The translations under genes were made by a program, and so were the position numbers. Of a DNA stretch of 64,000 bases, positions 22,067 to 34,031 are shown piece after piece. Within the stretch, counting starts at the first letter, position 1. The number at the start of each line of letters is the position of its first letter. Under the pieces are notes generated by a model, which did not search any database, was not told the origin of the DNA, and was given only the letters and a program-made list of their open reading frames with translations. The stretch is taken from the NCBI GenBank assembly GCA_004802725.1, contig SGPM01000062.1, forward strand, positions 38,819-102,818. The letters run 5' to 3'. Source of the stretch: Antrodiella citrinella. Taxonomy: Eukaryota; Basidiomycota; Agaricomycetes; Polyporales; Steccherinaceae.

Positions 22067-22898
22067 TTAAAGAACGATAGTAAACACCAGGAAACCTGTC
22101 TCGTTCATGATGGAGGTTCTTGCGTGCTTTTATTCTTCCCAGTCGTGCATCCTTGGCTATAAGTCGCGGTGGTGATTTGGGTGACGAGGGATATGACATA
22201 GATAGCGCTCAAGGAAACCGTAAGTCGTGGGTTGACAAGAGTACAGCGCAGGTCAGATGCACTGCAACACGGCTAGAAGCAAGGTACATTTCACGTCTGG
22301 GATGAAATGGAATGAGAAGGACTGACGACGCATGGGCAGAGAAGGATATTCTTACCTGTGAAAGATGCCATCCGTGTGCACACCTGGGAGCACGACTTCG
22401 TGGCATCCTCACATCAGTGGCACTAATGCTCAGCATTCACTGATATCGACATGCTCTTCGAAGCTCTTCTTGAGTCTTGACATCCGATAATATCAAGTAA
22501 TATGAATATTTCCACTGGTCATTCAAGCCCGTTCTACGAAACTTGAAGTAGGTCATTAGCACTGCGCAACCTACTAGGAGCCTCTCGGACGTACTTTTGA
22601 AGTCGAATCCTCCCTTACCACTTCAGAAGAGCGTCTGTTCAACTGTGGGATGAGGATACTGACCGATGACACGATTCGTGCGAGGACCTGCAGAACTTTG
22701 GGAGAACAATGTGTGGCAGATTCAAATCGGCGATGGAACATTTTATAAGCTTGAGAGCCCGAGCGGCCCGGCTGTGATTGACGTCAACATCTCAGAGGGA
22801 TCGAAAGAACTCATACCAACGTTGTGAGTTATGCAATCTTCAGGTTACAATACATGTCACGATGGTATCATACAAGCTGACAGCATTCATTGTTACGA
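22067..22898. other. Intergenic region
   Basis: No coding frame or element recognised between the P450 relic and the aldo/keto reductase. Confidence 0.45.
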
Positions 22899-24336
22899 TC
22901 ACCATCCTAGCTGCTCGTAGGTCCAAGCCCAGACGATACCCCGCTCGTTCGCCTTGTTGCACAATCGCTGGTTCCTGTCGAGGTTGCTAATGGTGGCAAA
23001 ATCTTCGTCAGAGAGCGTGGGGAGCTGTGTTATCGTAGTCGCAAAGGTCAGTACAATGATTCAGTAAGAAAATGACCAAGGACGTACGTTCAGGTTCTCC
23101 TTCTGGTGCTCCGCTGATGAGCTCTTCGGTACGACGATGACACCACGCTTGCCATGCCACGCCAGAATGATCTGCGCAGGCTGTACTTTGTACTTCTCAG
23201 CGAGCGAACCAATGGTGGCGTCAGAGCGGACGGTTCCGTAACCTGTGATGAGGTATCTGTGAGTAAACGAAGGTGAAGCGGCGAAGAGGCTGATGACTAA
23301 CCAGTGGGTGTGTAAGCGGTCAGAGCGATACCCTTGCTTTCGCAGTAGGCTTTGAGCTCTGGCTGAGCGAGGTATGGGTGCAATCTGAGTTGGGATCATC
23401 ATTTCATACTCAAAAGAGCACACATGCCGGACAATACTTACTCAACCTGGTTGACAGCAGGGATGACTTTAGCAGTCGTCAAAAGCTGCTCCAGCCTACA
23501 CGAAACAATTATCAGCCTCTCTCTTCTGCCGCTGGAATTCAAAGATGACGTACGTCTTGATCGAAAAGTTGCTCACGCCGATGGCTTTGGCCTTGCCGCT
23601 GGCATAGATCTTCTCCACCTCGACCCATGTATCCTGGAAGTTGGGCTTATCTTGAGCGGCGAGATCTCCGTCGGCGGTCTTCACTTCCTTTCCGTCCGCT
23701 GATGCAGCATCAGCATTTAGCTTTTGTCGAGGAGTAGCAAAGGCTCACGTCCTCGTATGACCGTGAATGGCCAGTGAACAAGATACTATGAAGGGATGCA
23801 TCTGTCAGTGTCAAGGATGATGGCTGATCCGGCATGAATACGCACCAGGTCGACATAATCTGTGTTCAGGTTCTTCAATGATTGTGCAAATGCTCCTTGA
23901 ACGTCGTGAGGCTCATCCCATCTGAATAGAGAACACCGTTGAGCAATCTCTTCCTCTGTTGACAAGACATCGGACTGACGCAAGCTTGGTTGTGATGAAC
24001 AGATCTTCGCGCTTCACGCCAGTTTCCTTGATCGCCTTAGCAAGAGTCGGTTCCGTGCCTACGATCAAGACAGGATCAGATATAAGAGCTGTGAATGGAA
24101 CGAGGACAACGTACCGTATCCAGCTGCAGTGTCAAAGTGTTTGTAGCCTTGCTGAATGGCGGTGATCATCCACGATACACCAGCAGCACGCTCCTCGTCG
24201 GAATTTCCCGACCAGCATCCTAAACCTGCACACGATCGATGTGTCAGTCGTAGCGTGCTAGCAATCACTCAGCATGCTCACCAATGGAAGGTACCTCGAC
24301 ACCGTTGTTAAGCTTGATAGTGGGTACGGGCGACAT
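22899..24336 (-). CDS. Aldo/keto reductase
   Basis: Ten exons (24336-24282, 24225-24115, 24058-23980, 23921-23846, 23785-23749, 23698-23554, 23495-23442, 23384-23302, 23242-23088, 23024-22899) join into 306 residues. NADPH-dependent carbonyl reductase of the AKR (beta/alpha)8 barrel. The catalytic tetrad is present: Asp and Tyr in HFDTAAGYG (about residue 50), Lys in FITTKLAW (about 80) and His in YLVHWPF (about 110). Also present are the family blocks AIGVSNFS, VNQVELHPYLAQPEL, GYGTV and VPKSSSAEHQKENL (cofactor), with the usual end WAWTYEQLGW. Nine small introns in under 1.5 kb are typical of basidiomycete AKRs. Substrate not predictable. ATATAAATA near 24420 is a possible TATA box. Confidence 0.9.
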
Positions 24337-24352
24337 GATGGTGTGAAGAAGG

Positions 24353-24408
24353 GGGGGATGAGAGGACGATATTGGGAGAGGGGGGATGAGAGGACGATAT
24401 TGGGAGAG
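24353..24408. repeat. Perfect 28-bp tandem duplication
   Basis: A 28-bp unit (GGGGGATGAGAGGACGATAT, then TGGGAGAG) is repeated exactly at 24353-24380 and 24381-24408. It lies between the likely TATA box and the ATG of the aldo/keto reductase, so in its 5' UTR or core promoter. Confidence 0.9.
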
Positions 24409-25136
24409 GTTCACGTATTTATATCCGTTTCGTATCGATAGTACGAGTCCTACGGGCCTACGGGGACCAATAATTGGAGCCATCGTTCTTTCGGTTCCTG
24501 TCGTCACTGATATAAACTAGGTGTCTAGATGTTCCACGGACAATCAGAACATGCCTCCGTAAGCCGACTCTGAGTGGGCCAAACAGTCTAGATAATGACG
24601 TGCGTGTTACACCATGCTACGCCGCCACTACCCCGGACAGCGATTCACAGGCACTATGGAGAAACGCGAGGGCGGAAGCAGGTAGAAGCAGGGGACACAG
24701 GGTTCAGAAACTTGCAGAATTTGCCAATATGAAAGACGTTCAATAGACACCATCCGGATCTCAGATACATCCGCAGGGTCCGCTCGACCATCGTCACAGG
24801 ACACGACCCGATAATTATCCGCGATTATCGACGAGCATGATACATGACGGCTCTCCGAATCCCAGACGTTGAAAAAAGAGATATCACGAGAACAGAAAGA
24901 AAGTTTGTCCTGCCCCCAATCCCTTTACTGAGAGCGGCCCAGCGGGCAGACTGCAGCATCTGAACATCACGACGCCCCAAGCCCTGAGAATATTCCAAAC
25001 ACCAACACTACATGATTCATCTGAATCTCTCTAGGTCTGTATGTCCACCATCAGTCGGAATGAACGAAAGTAAGCCGGAAACATACAAATTACAAAATAC
25101 GCCAGACGAAGTCGGAAAACGACTCATTCGTCGGTT
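24409..25136. other. Intergenic region
   Basis: Promoter side of the reductase gene and 3' flank of the next minus-strand gene. No frame longer than about 80 residues and no motif. Confidence 0.5.
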
Positions 25137-26464
25137 TCAACGAGACGGCACCTCTTCTGCATCAGACACAATGGGGTCGGGCTCGTAACGATCGCACTTT
25201 ACGAGTGCCAGCCATTTCCTCCTTTCTTCGCTTCGGTTGCACAAGACAGTGTTGCTGATGCCCATGCAGTTGCCACCGGTACACCCTGAAGCGCTTGCAA
25301 AGTGTAGATTGGTAGGATCCGGTAGGCAAGCCCGACCGAGGCTTGGCAGTAGCGGAGGGAGTGTGGCGTGATCCGTTGCATACGTGTAGATGTGGATGCG
25401 CTGCCGAGGAGACAGGGTAGGCGCAAGGAGCGATAAGATGTAGAGTTTGATTTCGATGGGAAGGCTGCCAAAAGCCGGAAGAGACTCCAACGGGCTCGAG
25501 AACCCTGGAGACTTGTTGGATTTCAGAAGTAGCAAGCGGGAGTACCGGAGTAAGTCAAATGCACCGGTCTCCGTGGTACGCTTGAGGAGCATGTTTCGGG
25601 TAAGATGTTTCCTCAAAAGACCGAACACTTCCATCTGGATAGCTGAGATATCCTCCGGAGAATCTTCCGTTGAGCTGGTCATGTGCAAGGCAACGCTCGT
25701 CAGACTGAAATTCGCGCGCTCGATTCCAGCGACAAGGTCGCGAACAGCACGTAACCCGAAGCTGTTCGCATTGGCGGAGAAGGTATCCAAGCGGCAACGT
25801 GGAGAGACGATGTATGATATAACCGACGCAGCATGGCTGGGCTGAAGGGAGCACATAGAGCATTGTAAGTCCCGCAGATACGGAGCATCCAATACTTGAA
25901 TGAGCGCAGTGATGATGCTTGGTTGACTGTTTGAGAGCGCCAAGGACTCCACATGCGATGTACGCAGCGCTTCCGCGAATGAAGCTACGACGCTGGCTTC
26001 ACCTGAAAAACAATTCTACACTTTGGGCATAAGACATAATTTCTGCTGCTACAGAAGACAGGGAAACTCACCCCTTGTAAACTAAGGGTGCGTAATCCCG
26101 CGCGTATTTTTATGTACTGAGCAATGGCAAGCAAGCCTCGGTCTCCGATGTTACAGCAGTTGAGGGAAATGCCTTGAATGCTATGCTTCATTCCTGCAGA
26201 AGAGCAGAGCCATGCAAATAGGGCTTGACATCCATCGTCACCTAGAGGATTATGACCCAGTTGAGGATTATGACCCAGTTCAAGATGTTGTACAATGCGT
26301 TGTTGCGAGATGACCTTGATGATATGAGCCACGCCTGCGACAGCTTCAGCTTTTCCATCTCGATCACGTTCATAGAATATACACATACCGTCGGTAGATG
26401 TCAAACCCATTCCAATAATCTCTATCTTTCTCGTGTGCATACTAGATGAAGACATCTTCAGCAT
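25137..26464 (-). CDS. RNI-like leucine-rich repeat protein
   Basis: Two exons, 26464-26072 and 26015-25137 (56-nt intron), give 423 residues (start 26464; the next in-frame ATG is 26455). The N-terminal 170 residues show ribonuclease-inhibitor-type repeats: VQHLELGHNPLGDDGCQALF, IQGISLNCCNIGDRGLLAIAQYI and LRTLSLQG|NCFSGEASVVASFAEAL, the last completed only across the intron. Later repeats are weaker. The C-terminus has a helix-rich block (LPIEIKLYILSLLAP) that resembles an F-box-like segment, then a Cys-containing tail. RNI scaffolds bind proteins; the partner is unknown. An 18-bp tandem duplication (26245-26280) doubles LGHNPQ/L. Confidence 0.7.
26245..26280. repeat. 18-bp tandem duplication inside RNI gene
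   Basis: GAGGATTATGACCCAGTT occurs twice in a row and adds six residues in frame to one leucine-rich repeat. Confidence 0.85.
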
Positions 26465-29231
26465 CGTGGCGGATGCAAGTAGCTGAGCAGCCTCAGGTCA
26501 GAGATAACGCGTCGTAGTAAGTTGATTACACATACTTTGACATTGTCTTTCCATCAAAGATTCAAACGACGATAGTCATTGAAAACATACTGTAACACGG
26601 CATGCAGGGGCTAATTAAACATGGTGCGAAAGAAACTTATTAGTTTTATTTTTACACGCACGTGACCTCGCTTACTATATATGGTAAGCCCGAGGTGGTT
26701 TCGTGTAATATTGAGAATAACATGTCTCTGGCGCTAGCCTTTCACATCACGTAAAAACCGGCTCTGCCTGCCGTGTTAATCATTGGGTGGCCTCCAACGG
26801 TCATTTGTGGATAGGTCAACTTGAAGCACAGCTAAGTTCTACGACCAGTCCCGAGAACGTCCCATCAGCAACTGGTTGACGACATCCAGGACCAACGATT
26901 CCGAACGCACCCATGATGCTGTTAAATATTGATGTGGTGAAAGTAGCTCAAGATTCTCCGAAGAAGGCGGTCGCACGTAGTACGGCGTAAGAGCTGCGTC
27001 ACAAGGGTTATTTTTAGACTCAATACAAACAGTAGTTCCTGAAATGTAGAAGAAGGTAAAAGCCCCCGCCTCGTCAGAATAGAGAGAATGCTCAAAATAC
27101 TCACTTGTCATCGTGGTTCATGCCCCTTCCTGTGCTGATAGTGGTTGGACTGCACCGCGATAGCAAACATTCCATGCGGTTTGCAGCTTCTACAGACACC
27201 GAAATGGACACCTGAGTTCATATGAGCGTACGCATAGAAGAAATGAGAGGCCAAAATGACAGGATCATCGATTGTGGTAGTAAGGTCCAATACGTACTTC
27301 GACAGTGTAGAAAATTACCGCGACGCCGTTGGACCTATGCGACGGCGTCGGTGAGCCTATGCTGGGCCGTAGTGCTTGACCAGTCACGCAGCCAGCACTT
27401 AGGACGAAGTTGTTATTGTGGGCACCGCGGAAGCCGGGGAAGGCATGGTAATTTCTGATTTTACACCCTGGCAATAGCTGTACGAAAAGATCTGGATAGT
27501 ACATGAGAATCAACCTAAAGCGGAAAACGCATCGTTAGTATCCCGCCGTAGTAAATGAGATGTACGCGGCGATTGAGTTCGAAAGAGGGTCACGCAAAGA
27601 CCCGATAGGTGAAGAGATAGGTTCAAAAATTGATACTTCACCATACTGTCGTGTTAGAATTAGGTATCAACGTGGACTTACTAGGTACTTTAGGAAAGTG
27701 CAATCTGCAGCCCTGCTGCAGTTCCTTCCCGACATCCGCCGTCTCCCCTCGGATAATTGACAGGTGTATCCAAGGAGGACCGTGAAGAACACTGTTTCCC
27801 GCATGGAAGACCCCCAACTTATGTCCTCATGAGAGCCTTTTGGTGCAGATCCCGCAGGATGGAGTCGGAGGGTAAAGACCATTAGATGTCAGCTGGTCTC
27901 TCTGACTATCGGGAGTGCGTGCGTTCGGAACATATCGCAACCGTACGCAGCACTGAGCAGGTTTTGGTAAGAATTGCGAGGCGGTCGGCATGAATGTCGC
28001 AGGGGGTTTCGGACGAACTTGAAGGTAAGTAAGGACGCAGGTTTGCTACGCGTAGCGCCCTGGTATCTGGTGTGGCAAGGGCGTCTAACGACTTTCTTGG
28101 CGACCGTCGACGTCGACGACGACGATGTCTCTTCATGCTTACATAACAGGGTTCTACGCATCAAGTAAGTCCCACTACATCTACGTGTATACTACGATAG
28201 ATCTTGATACCACTTTCCAAGACCTTATCCTTTGCCTCCAATTACCAGGTGATGACGGACGTTTCCTGTCAGTTAATGCCGATGTGTAGGAGTCTGAGTA
28301 TGGGCTGCCCTGAATACATTGTACGTTCCTCAATTCGGTCCTGGACTGTCGTTCCTACTGATCACAGGAAATTGAACTTGAACAGTTGCCAAAAGGGTGT
28401 CCGCACCAGAGGTGTTCTATGTCCCCTCTATCTCCACAGCACCGCGAAGAGCGCCGCTGGCAGCTGCGTTGAGCCTGTAGGGAGACACTCGATTTTCGAT
28501 CGTCACAGATCGCAATGCAGTGCGGTGACCCCGATGACCTGGTATCCGGCTTCCTACCCTTATCTTTGTCATTTGGCCTGAACGATCTTGTTGTCAGAAT
28601 TTGGGTCTCTCAGTGTACCTGAAATATGGTCAATGCGTATGGCCCTGTGTGCAGGTATAGCGATTGCTCGGCGGCTGGTTGTTTGAACGCATTCATTGGT
28701 CCAATTCATGGCATGTCCTGAATGCGAGAGGTGTCAGACTCGATGTAATCTTTGGGGCTTTCGAAGCAAACGGTGGTGGCACTGACCCTATATAGCGCCG
28801 CGCGCGTCACGGGTGCCAAATATACAGTGAGCTCGTCGATCGAGGCATAATACCATCATTCCATTTTCGCTCATTCTATGTGTGCTACAGTTCCGCTGAC
28901 ATAAACAACTCAGGACCGGACCAGCCACGATCCGATCATTTGACGGAAGCATACAGATCCTCAATCGAAGCTTGAAGCGGTGGCGGAAGAAGGGACGCAA
29001 TGAAGAGGGCGGATGCGGCACGGATAGAGGAATGCGGGAGAGGAACGGATGGAAGTCGTGCACACAAACCGGTGCATCTGCCCACCAGATGGCGACACAA
29101 TGAAGAGTTGGAAAACGTATAAATAGCCCCCAAGATTCGAGAATCTGAAGCAGTACGAGTGCTTATCGACCTCGAACCATCACACTACAACTACCCAAGC
29201 ATCTTTCAACTTCAACCATCCAACTCACAAG
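26465..29231. other. Gene-poor region
   Basis: About 2.8 kb without a recognisable gene. The longest minus-strand frames (26839-27111, 91 codons; 27265-27513, 83 codons) have even composition but cannot be spliced together in one phase and match no family I know. They may be remnants of one gene. Plus-strand frames around 27974-28581 are similar. TATAAATAG near 29119 probably belongs to the next gene. Confidence 0.4.
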
Positions 29232-31198
29232 ATGACCACGCTCACGTTCAAGCCCTTCATTCTGCTCGCCGCGGTTTCTACGGTCGTTGTCGATGCCGCG
29301 CCTGCTGGTCGTGTCACTGCAGCTGGTCGTGGAGGCAATTTGCGCAACACCTGCGGCACGTACCAAGCCAACGGCTACATTTCGTGCAGCCCCCCATCCA
29401 CTCAAGACAATTGAGCGCCGACACCCAAAGCTTTCACTCCTCCGGCGAGAACGCCTCCAACACCACCCGCAACGACTGGGCCTACCAGCCCAACTAATCT
29501 GGACCAATCCTACTGACCCTACTAACCCAACCAACCCAACCAAACCCACTGATCCAACGACGCCAACCGACCCTACAACCCAGCGGGCCCCACTGGCCCG
29601 ACGATCCCTACCAACCCAACCACTCCCACTAACCCGACGTCACCGACCAATCCAACGACGCCTAGCGATCGCACCACGCCTTCGAACCCCACGACTCATT
29701 CGGATCCTACTAACCCTGCTACGCCAGCGGACGCCACCAACCCGACGACGCCATCCGATCCTATTACACCGACGAATCCTAGCAACCTCACAACTCCTGC
29801 AGACCGTACGAATCCGCCGACGGATTCTACAACTCCTACAACGCCTTCAGACCCTACGACACCGGCGGATCCTACTAATTCCACGTCGCCGTCTGATCCA
29901 ACAGCTCCCTCAGAACCCACCGAACCCACGAGGCCAACAGAACCTACCAACTCGACGATCCGCTCAGATCCTATCACTCCTTCTAGCCCGATGACTCCCA
30001 CAGATCCCACTAACCCTACAACTCCGTCAGATCCTACTACACTGACGGACCCAACGGCACCGGCGGATCCCACGACGCCCTCTGATCCAACGACGCCTAC
30101 TGACCCGCCCTCGACGGATCCTACTAACCCAACAACGCCTTTTGACCCTATCTCTCCAGAGGATCTCACCAACCCTACGACACCATCCGATCCTACCGCG
30201 CCGACAGATCCCAGTAACCCGACGACTCCTTCGGACCTCACAGATGCTACCACACCGACGGGGCCAACGACACCGTCAGATCTAACCAGTTTTACAACAC
30301 CATCTGACCCTACAACGCCTGCGGATCCAAGCAATCCAACTATCTAACGACTCCGTCTGACACTACCACACCGACGACTCCGGCAGATTCTACCGCACCG
30401 TCTGATCCCACTACACCTGCAAATCCCACGAGTCCGACGACTCCCTTTGACTCGACGACACCAGCAGATCCAACAACGCTAGCGGATCCGACGATTCTGT
30501 AGACCCCACCACCCCCGCGCCTCCCTCCGATCCTATGACGCCAGTAACCCCGTCGGATCCGATCACCCCTTCCAATCCCACAGCACCGTCGGATCCTGCG
30601 ATGCGGCCTCCAGTCGATAATACGAGTCCGCCAGCAGATACTACGACGCCTCCTGCGGATACTGCGCCCCCAGCGGATACGACAACCCCCAGCCGAAATC
30701 ACCACTCCTTCCGCTGACCCCTCGACGCCGCTAACAGATAATTCGACCCTGCCTGCTGATGCTACTTCACCTCCAGTCGATAATACGAGTCCGCCAGCTA
30801 ACACGACGACGCCGCCAATAGATACGACGACACCTTCGGCGGACACGACCACTCCTCCTGCTGATACTACAGCGCCTCCAGCAGATACGCCCACACCTCC
30901 TGCAGATACCACCACTCCTCCCGCTGACACGACGCCGCCGCCAGCAGATACAACAACATCCCCCGCCGATGCTATCAACACTACATCAGACAGTTCTCCC
31001 TCAGCGGATACTACGAGCACTCCTCCAGCGGATAGTATTACTCCTCCCGCTGACACGACGACGCCTCCTGCGGACACTACCACTCCTGTTGATACGACCA
31101 CACCTTCCGCTTGGTCGAAGGAACTGATTCAGCGTATTCATCTCTTTTTCCTCAGGGTTTTTTCTTTCTCTGTAGTACGATTGATACATAAACGTTAA
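29232..31198 (+). pseudogene. Secreted Thr/Pro/Asp-repeat protein gene, frameshifted
   Basis: An ATG at 29232 opens a signal peptide (LTFKPFILLAAVSTVVVDAA) and a short mature start with two Cys (LRNTCGTYQANGYISCS) that stops at 29412-29414. From about 29490 to 31120 the plus strand encodes pentad repeats of the PTDPT/PTTPS/PADTT type. Three frames are used in turn, switching near 29585, 30345, 30480 and 30690, and no single frame crosses the array. The last segment ends with FLRVFSFSVVRLIHKR and a stop at 31198, without a GPI signal. Such arrays are mucin-like cell-wall stalks. The shifts mean decay, unrecognised introns or sequence errors in a repeat. Confidence 0.55.
29490..31120. repeat. 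Degenerate 15-bp (five-codon) repeat array
   Basis: About 1.6 kb of imperfect units such as CCNACNACGCCNNCN/GATCCNACN. The first two thirds favour DPTTP/DPTNP and the last third PPADTTT. The lack of stops on the reverse strand produces long but meaningless minus-strand frames. Confidence 0.85.
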
Positions 31199-31489
31199 GT
31201 ATATTGCGAAATGTGGCCCGAGGTCTACTAGTAATATACAACAATCCGTGATGCAACAAACGATAGTCATGAAGAGTCGTGAAAATGGTATGATATGTAC
31301 GTTGAACATTGTTCGTGAAAAAGGTAGCATCCATCATGGACCCAGTACCCGAGAAAAGGTGTCCGACTGGATGTTTTTTGTGTGTCCCAAACCCAAGTGA
31401 AAAGTCATGAAGCAGAAGCGGCAGCGGAAGGTACGTTCCGGCCCTCGCAGGGAAGGAAAGAATCTGCGCCATCCGCAATCGGTAACAAG
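31199..31489. other. Convergent 3' spacer
   Basis: Short spacer between the repeat gene and the MFS transporter. Nothing recognised. Confidence 0.5.
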
Positions 31490-33321
31490 TCAGTTGTCAC
31501 GTTCCTCTTTGGGCCACTGTTGCTGCGGTAGCAGGTCGCAAGCGAACAGCGAACACGCCGAGGCGGCGGCAAGGATGAGGAAGACGGCGTTTCCGCCTAG
31601 CCAATTGTACTCATGCGAGAGTGCGAAGAGAGATGTCGACGTGGCAGGGCCAATGGCACGAAGAATCGAGGCGACGACCTGGGCGAGTCCGTTCGTGGCA
31701 CCTAAGCAGCGTCGGTTCGGTGCGGCGGAGGCGATGTAGAGGAATATGCAACCTTCACGTGGGAAAAATTCAGCGTTCCAACTCCACGATGTTCGGTAAA
31801 TAAAGGATAAGAACGTACCGTAGGCAGTGTTCATGATTAAGACGACAAACATCTGGGACGCGATTAAAGCCCAGACCAGAGGAGTGACGCCATCCTCATA
31901 TCTTGCGACGTAGTTGATGACAGGGAAAAGGGAGAAAATGACGGTGAACGCAGTCATTGCGGTCATAAATAAACGTTTCATCCCGCATGTTTTGACGAGT
32001 TTTGCGAAGAACAAGCCCTGGAAAATGCCGTTCGAGAAACCTAGCGCGCCGAGGACTGCGCCGATGGTCGCTGGTGACATCCCAAGACCACCATACTCGA
32101 TCGGAGTAGCGTAGAAAAGCGGCTGGATGGCTGCCCAGGCGATGTCGAACAGTGCGAGGAGGCCGTAGTTGGCTACAGAGATGATAACAGGTTTGATCAT
32201 GACATCACGCAGGCCCGAAGGCGCCTCAGAGCATTCTGGCATCAGTTTGACCAGCGATTCAGGCTCCGACTCCAGCTTTTTACTGCAGTCGGGGACGGTC
32301 TGTGTGAAGTTGTTGAGCTTCAAATTCAGCATAGCAAGTGCACAAGACTGGCTCACCTCTTTCAAACAGATGGCGACGATAATGAAGACAACCAGAGAGA
32401 AGAGCGCGGAGGCCGCACACGGAAGGAAATAAGGATACTCTCTCCAGAATGAATGAGAGAAGAGCTCGGGCCATCGATCATGAGGTCTCGCTAGTGTTCC
32501 GCCCATGAACGGTCTGCAGATTACTCCGTGAGTATGATAGCAAGATCCAGTTCAATTGATACTCACCCTACTGTGGCACCTGCAGACCATACAATTGGAA
32601 TCAGAGCAAACGCTTGAGCCATGTTCGTCGAATCGGTAAGCTCTGCAGGAAAATTAACTTCTGTCATCACGGAGGGAATGTGCTTTCCGTACCAGTCACC
32701 ATGCTCTTCATGACTCCTGTATTACCATTCAGCATACCCACTAAGCATCGACTAATAATCACAAAATCAGCACGGTCCACAGTCATAATTCGGAACTGGT
32801 TCAACGTACCTGATCACAAGTCCCATGAACGTGCGCGAGAGACCAAAGCATATCATGGATATACAAAGACCAGCCATTCCGGTAAGAAGCACTGGTTTAC
32901 GACCAATACGATCAGAGAGCATGCTCCACTGAAGGACAAACAAAGCCTCTGTCGCAAAGAAGAGTGATTGCTACACAAAAACGTGAGTAAATGCTATAAA
33001 ACATAGCGCATACACTCACAATCATCCCGGCATAATATCCCACTTTCCTCTCATCTCCGCCCGTAACGTTCAACTCACTGATGAGCTGCAAACAATGACC
33101 GCCTTCAGCTGTCGCCACAACGATGACGACCTAGTGCCGCTGCATACCTGGTTAATGAAAGGGTAGATGCACTGTGAGGTGATGGGCTCTGCTAGCTGCA
33201 ATAGCATGAGCGTCCCCATCTGCACCATGGGCAGCGGGGTCACCCGTTCCTTCTTCTCCCTCTGCGAGGGCAGGAGGGGGGACTGCTCATCAATGTCTGC
33301 AGCAGGGTCCATTGCAGTCAT
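31490..33321 (-). CDS. Major facilitator superfamily transporter
   Basis: Eight exons (33321-33148, 33085-33020, 32970-32810, 32751-32693, 32642-32567, 32513-32357, 32299-31819, 31752-31490) give 478 residues. The N-terminal acidic SPLL motif precedes the first membrane segment (MGTLMLLQLAEPITSQCIYP). The MFS signature A loop LSDRIGRKPV (about residue 97) is intact. Further marks are TDSTNMAQAFALIPIVWSAG, GPFMGGTLA and the second-half loop VKTCGMKRLF, with about 12 membrane segments in all. This pattern fits the fungal DHA1-like/peptide-toxin-type MFS group with drug/H+ antiport relatives; the substrate is unknown. Three introns are multiples of three, so parts of them read open. One donor is GTACGG, chosen because it restores MVTELTDSTN. 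Confidence 0.88.
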
Positions 33322-34031
33322 TGTGGGGAAGTGATGAGGAGATGAGGAGAAGGAGGGGGAGCCAAGCTGGGGATCCCTATCAGACTCGCCATCGAGGGGT
33401 CTTTATGTACCTCTTCCCCCTTCGCCCTCCTGCAGCGCTGATTTCGCCTCTGAGCTCCGGGGGAAAAGAGAGACCTGAGTGAGAAAAGCCCTCGGCTGAT
33501 GAGCATTGTGTCAAGCTGAGTTTCGAAAGGGCTCGCCGCTGGAGGAGGCCCGTGTTCGAGAACGCCGTGGATTTTCTGGCAGAAAAATTTGCATGCAAAA
33601 CGGCGAACAAATGACTGTCACTGAGATTTTGTGTGGACGTGTTGGCAATAGACCTGGACCGGTTCTTCCGCGAAGCTCGCGACTACCTAATGGAGATGAT
33701 GGTATAGTCAAGCTTGTACGTGTAAAGTCGCAAGCCGTAAAATGGACGAATGATGGACCTCCATTCTTGAGTCAACCGCGACCAATAATCACGGTGTCCC
33801 AAAAGCTCTAGATCTTCGTCGGTCAATGAAATGTATTCAGAAGGCACCCACTGATCAGGAGATGTCCCCGCGGCTCAGTACCGTCATTATCACAGGTATC
33901 TTGATTAAACTATAGACAGTGGTGACCTGGCAACGTAGTATGGACCACGTCTGTATTATGAAATGAAAGAACATACAAGCACGCTCGCAACTTGGCGGTA
34001 CCATACCTGAAAAGGCCGACAGTGACGTTAT
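33322..34031. other. Intergenic region
   Basis: Upstream of the transporter; frames are short and unmatched. Nothing recognised. Confidence 0.5.

Noticed and set aside
26839..27513. Three adjacent minus-strand frames as one gene
   Set aside because: Available donors and acceptors do not bring them into one phase, and no family was recognised.
29696..31101. Two long minus-strand frames (212 and 253 codons) of Gly/Val/Ser repeats
   Set aside because: They are exact shadows of the plus-strand Thr/Pro/Asp pentads and lack splice or start context.
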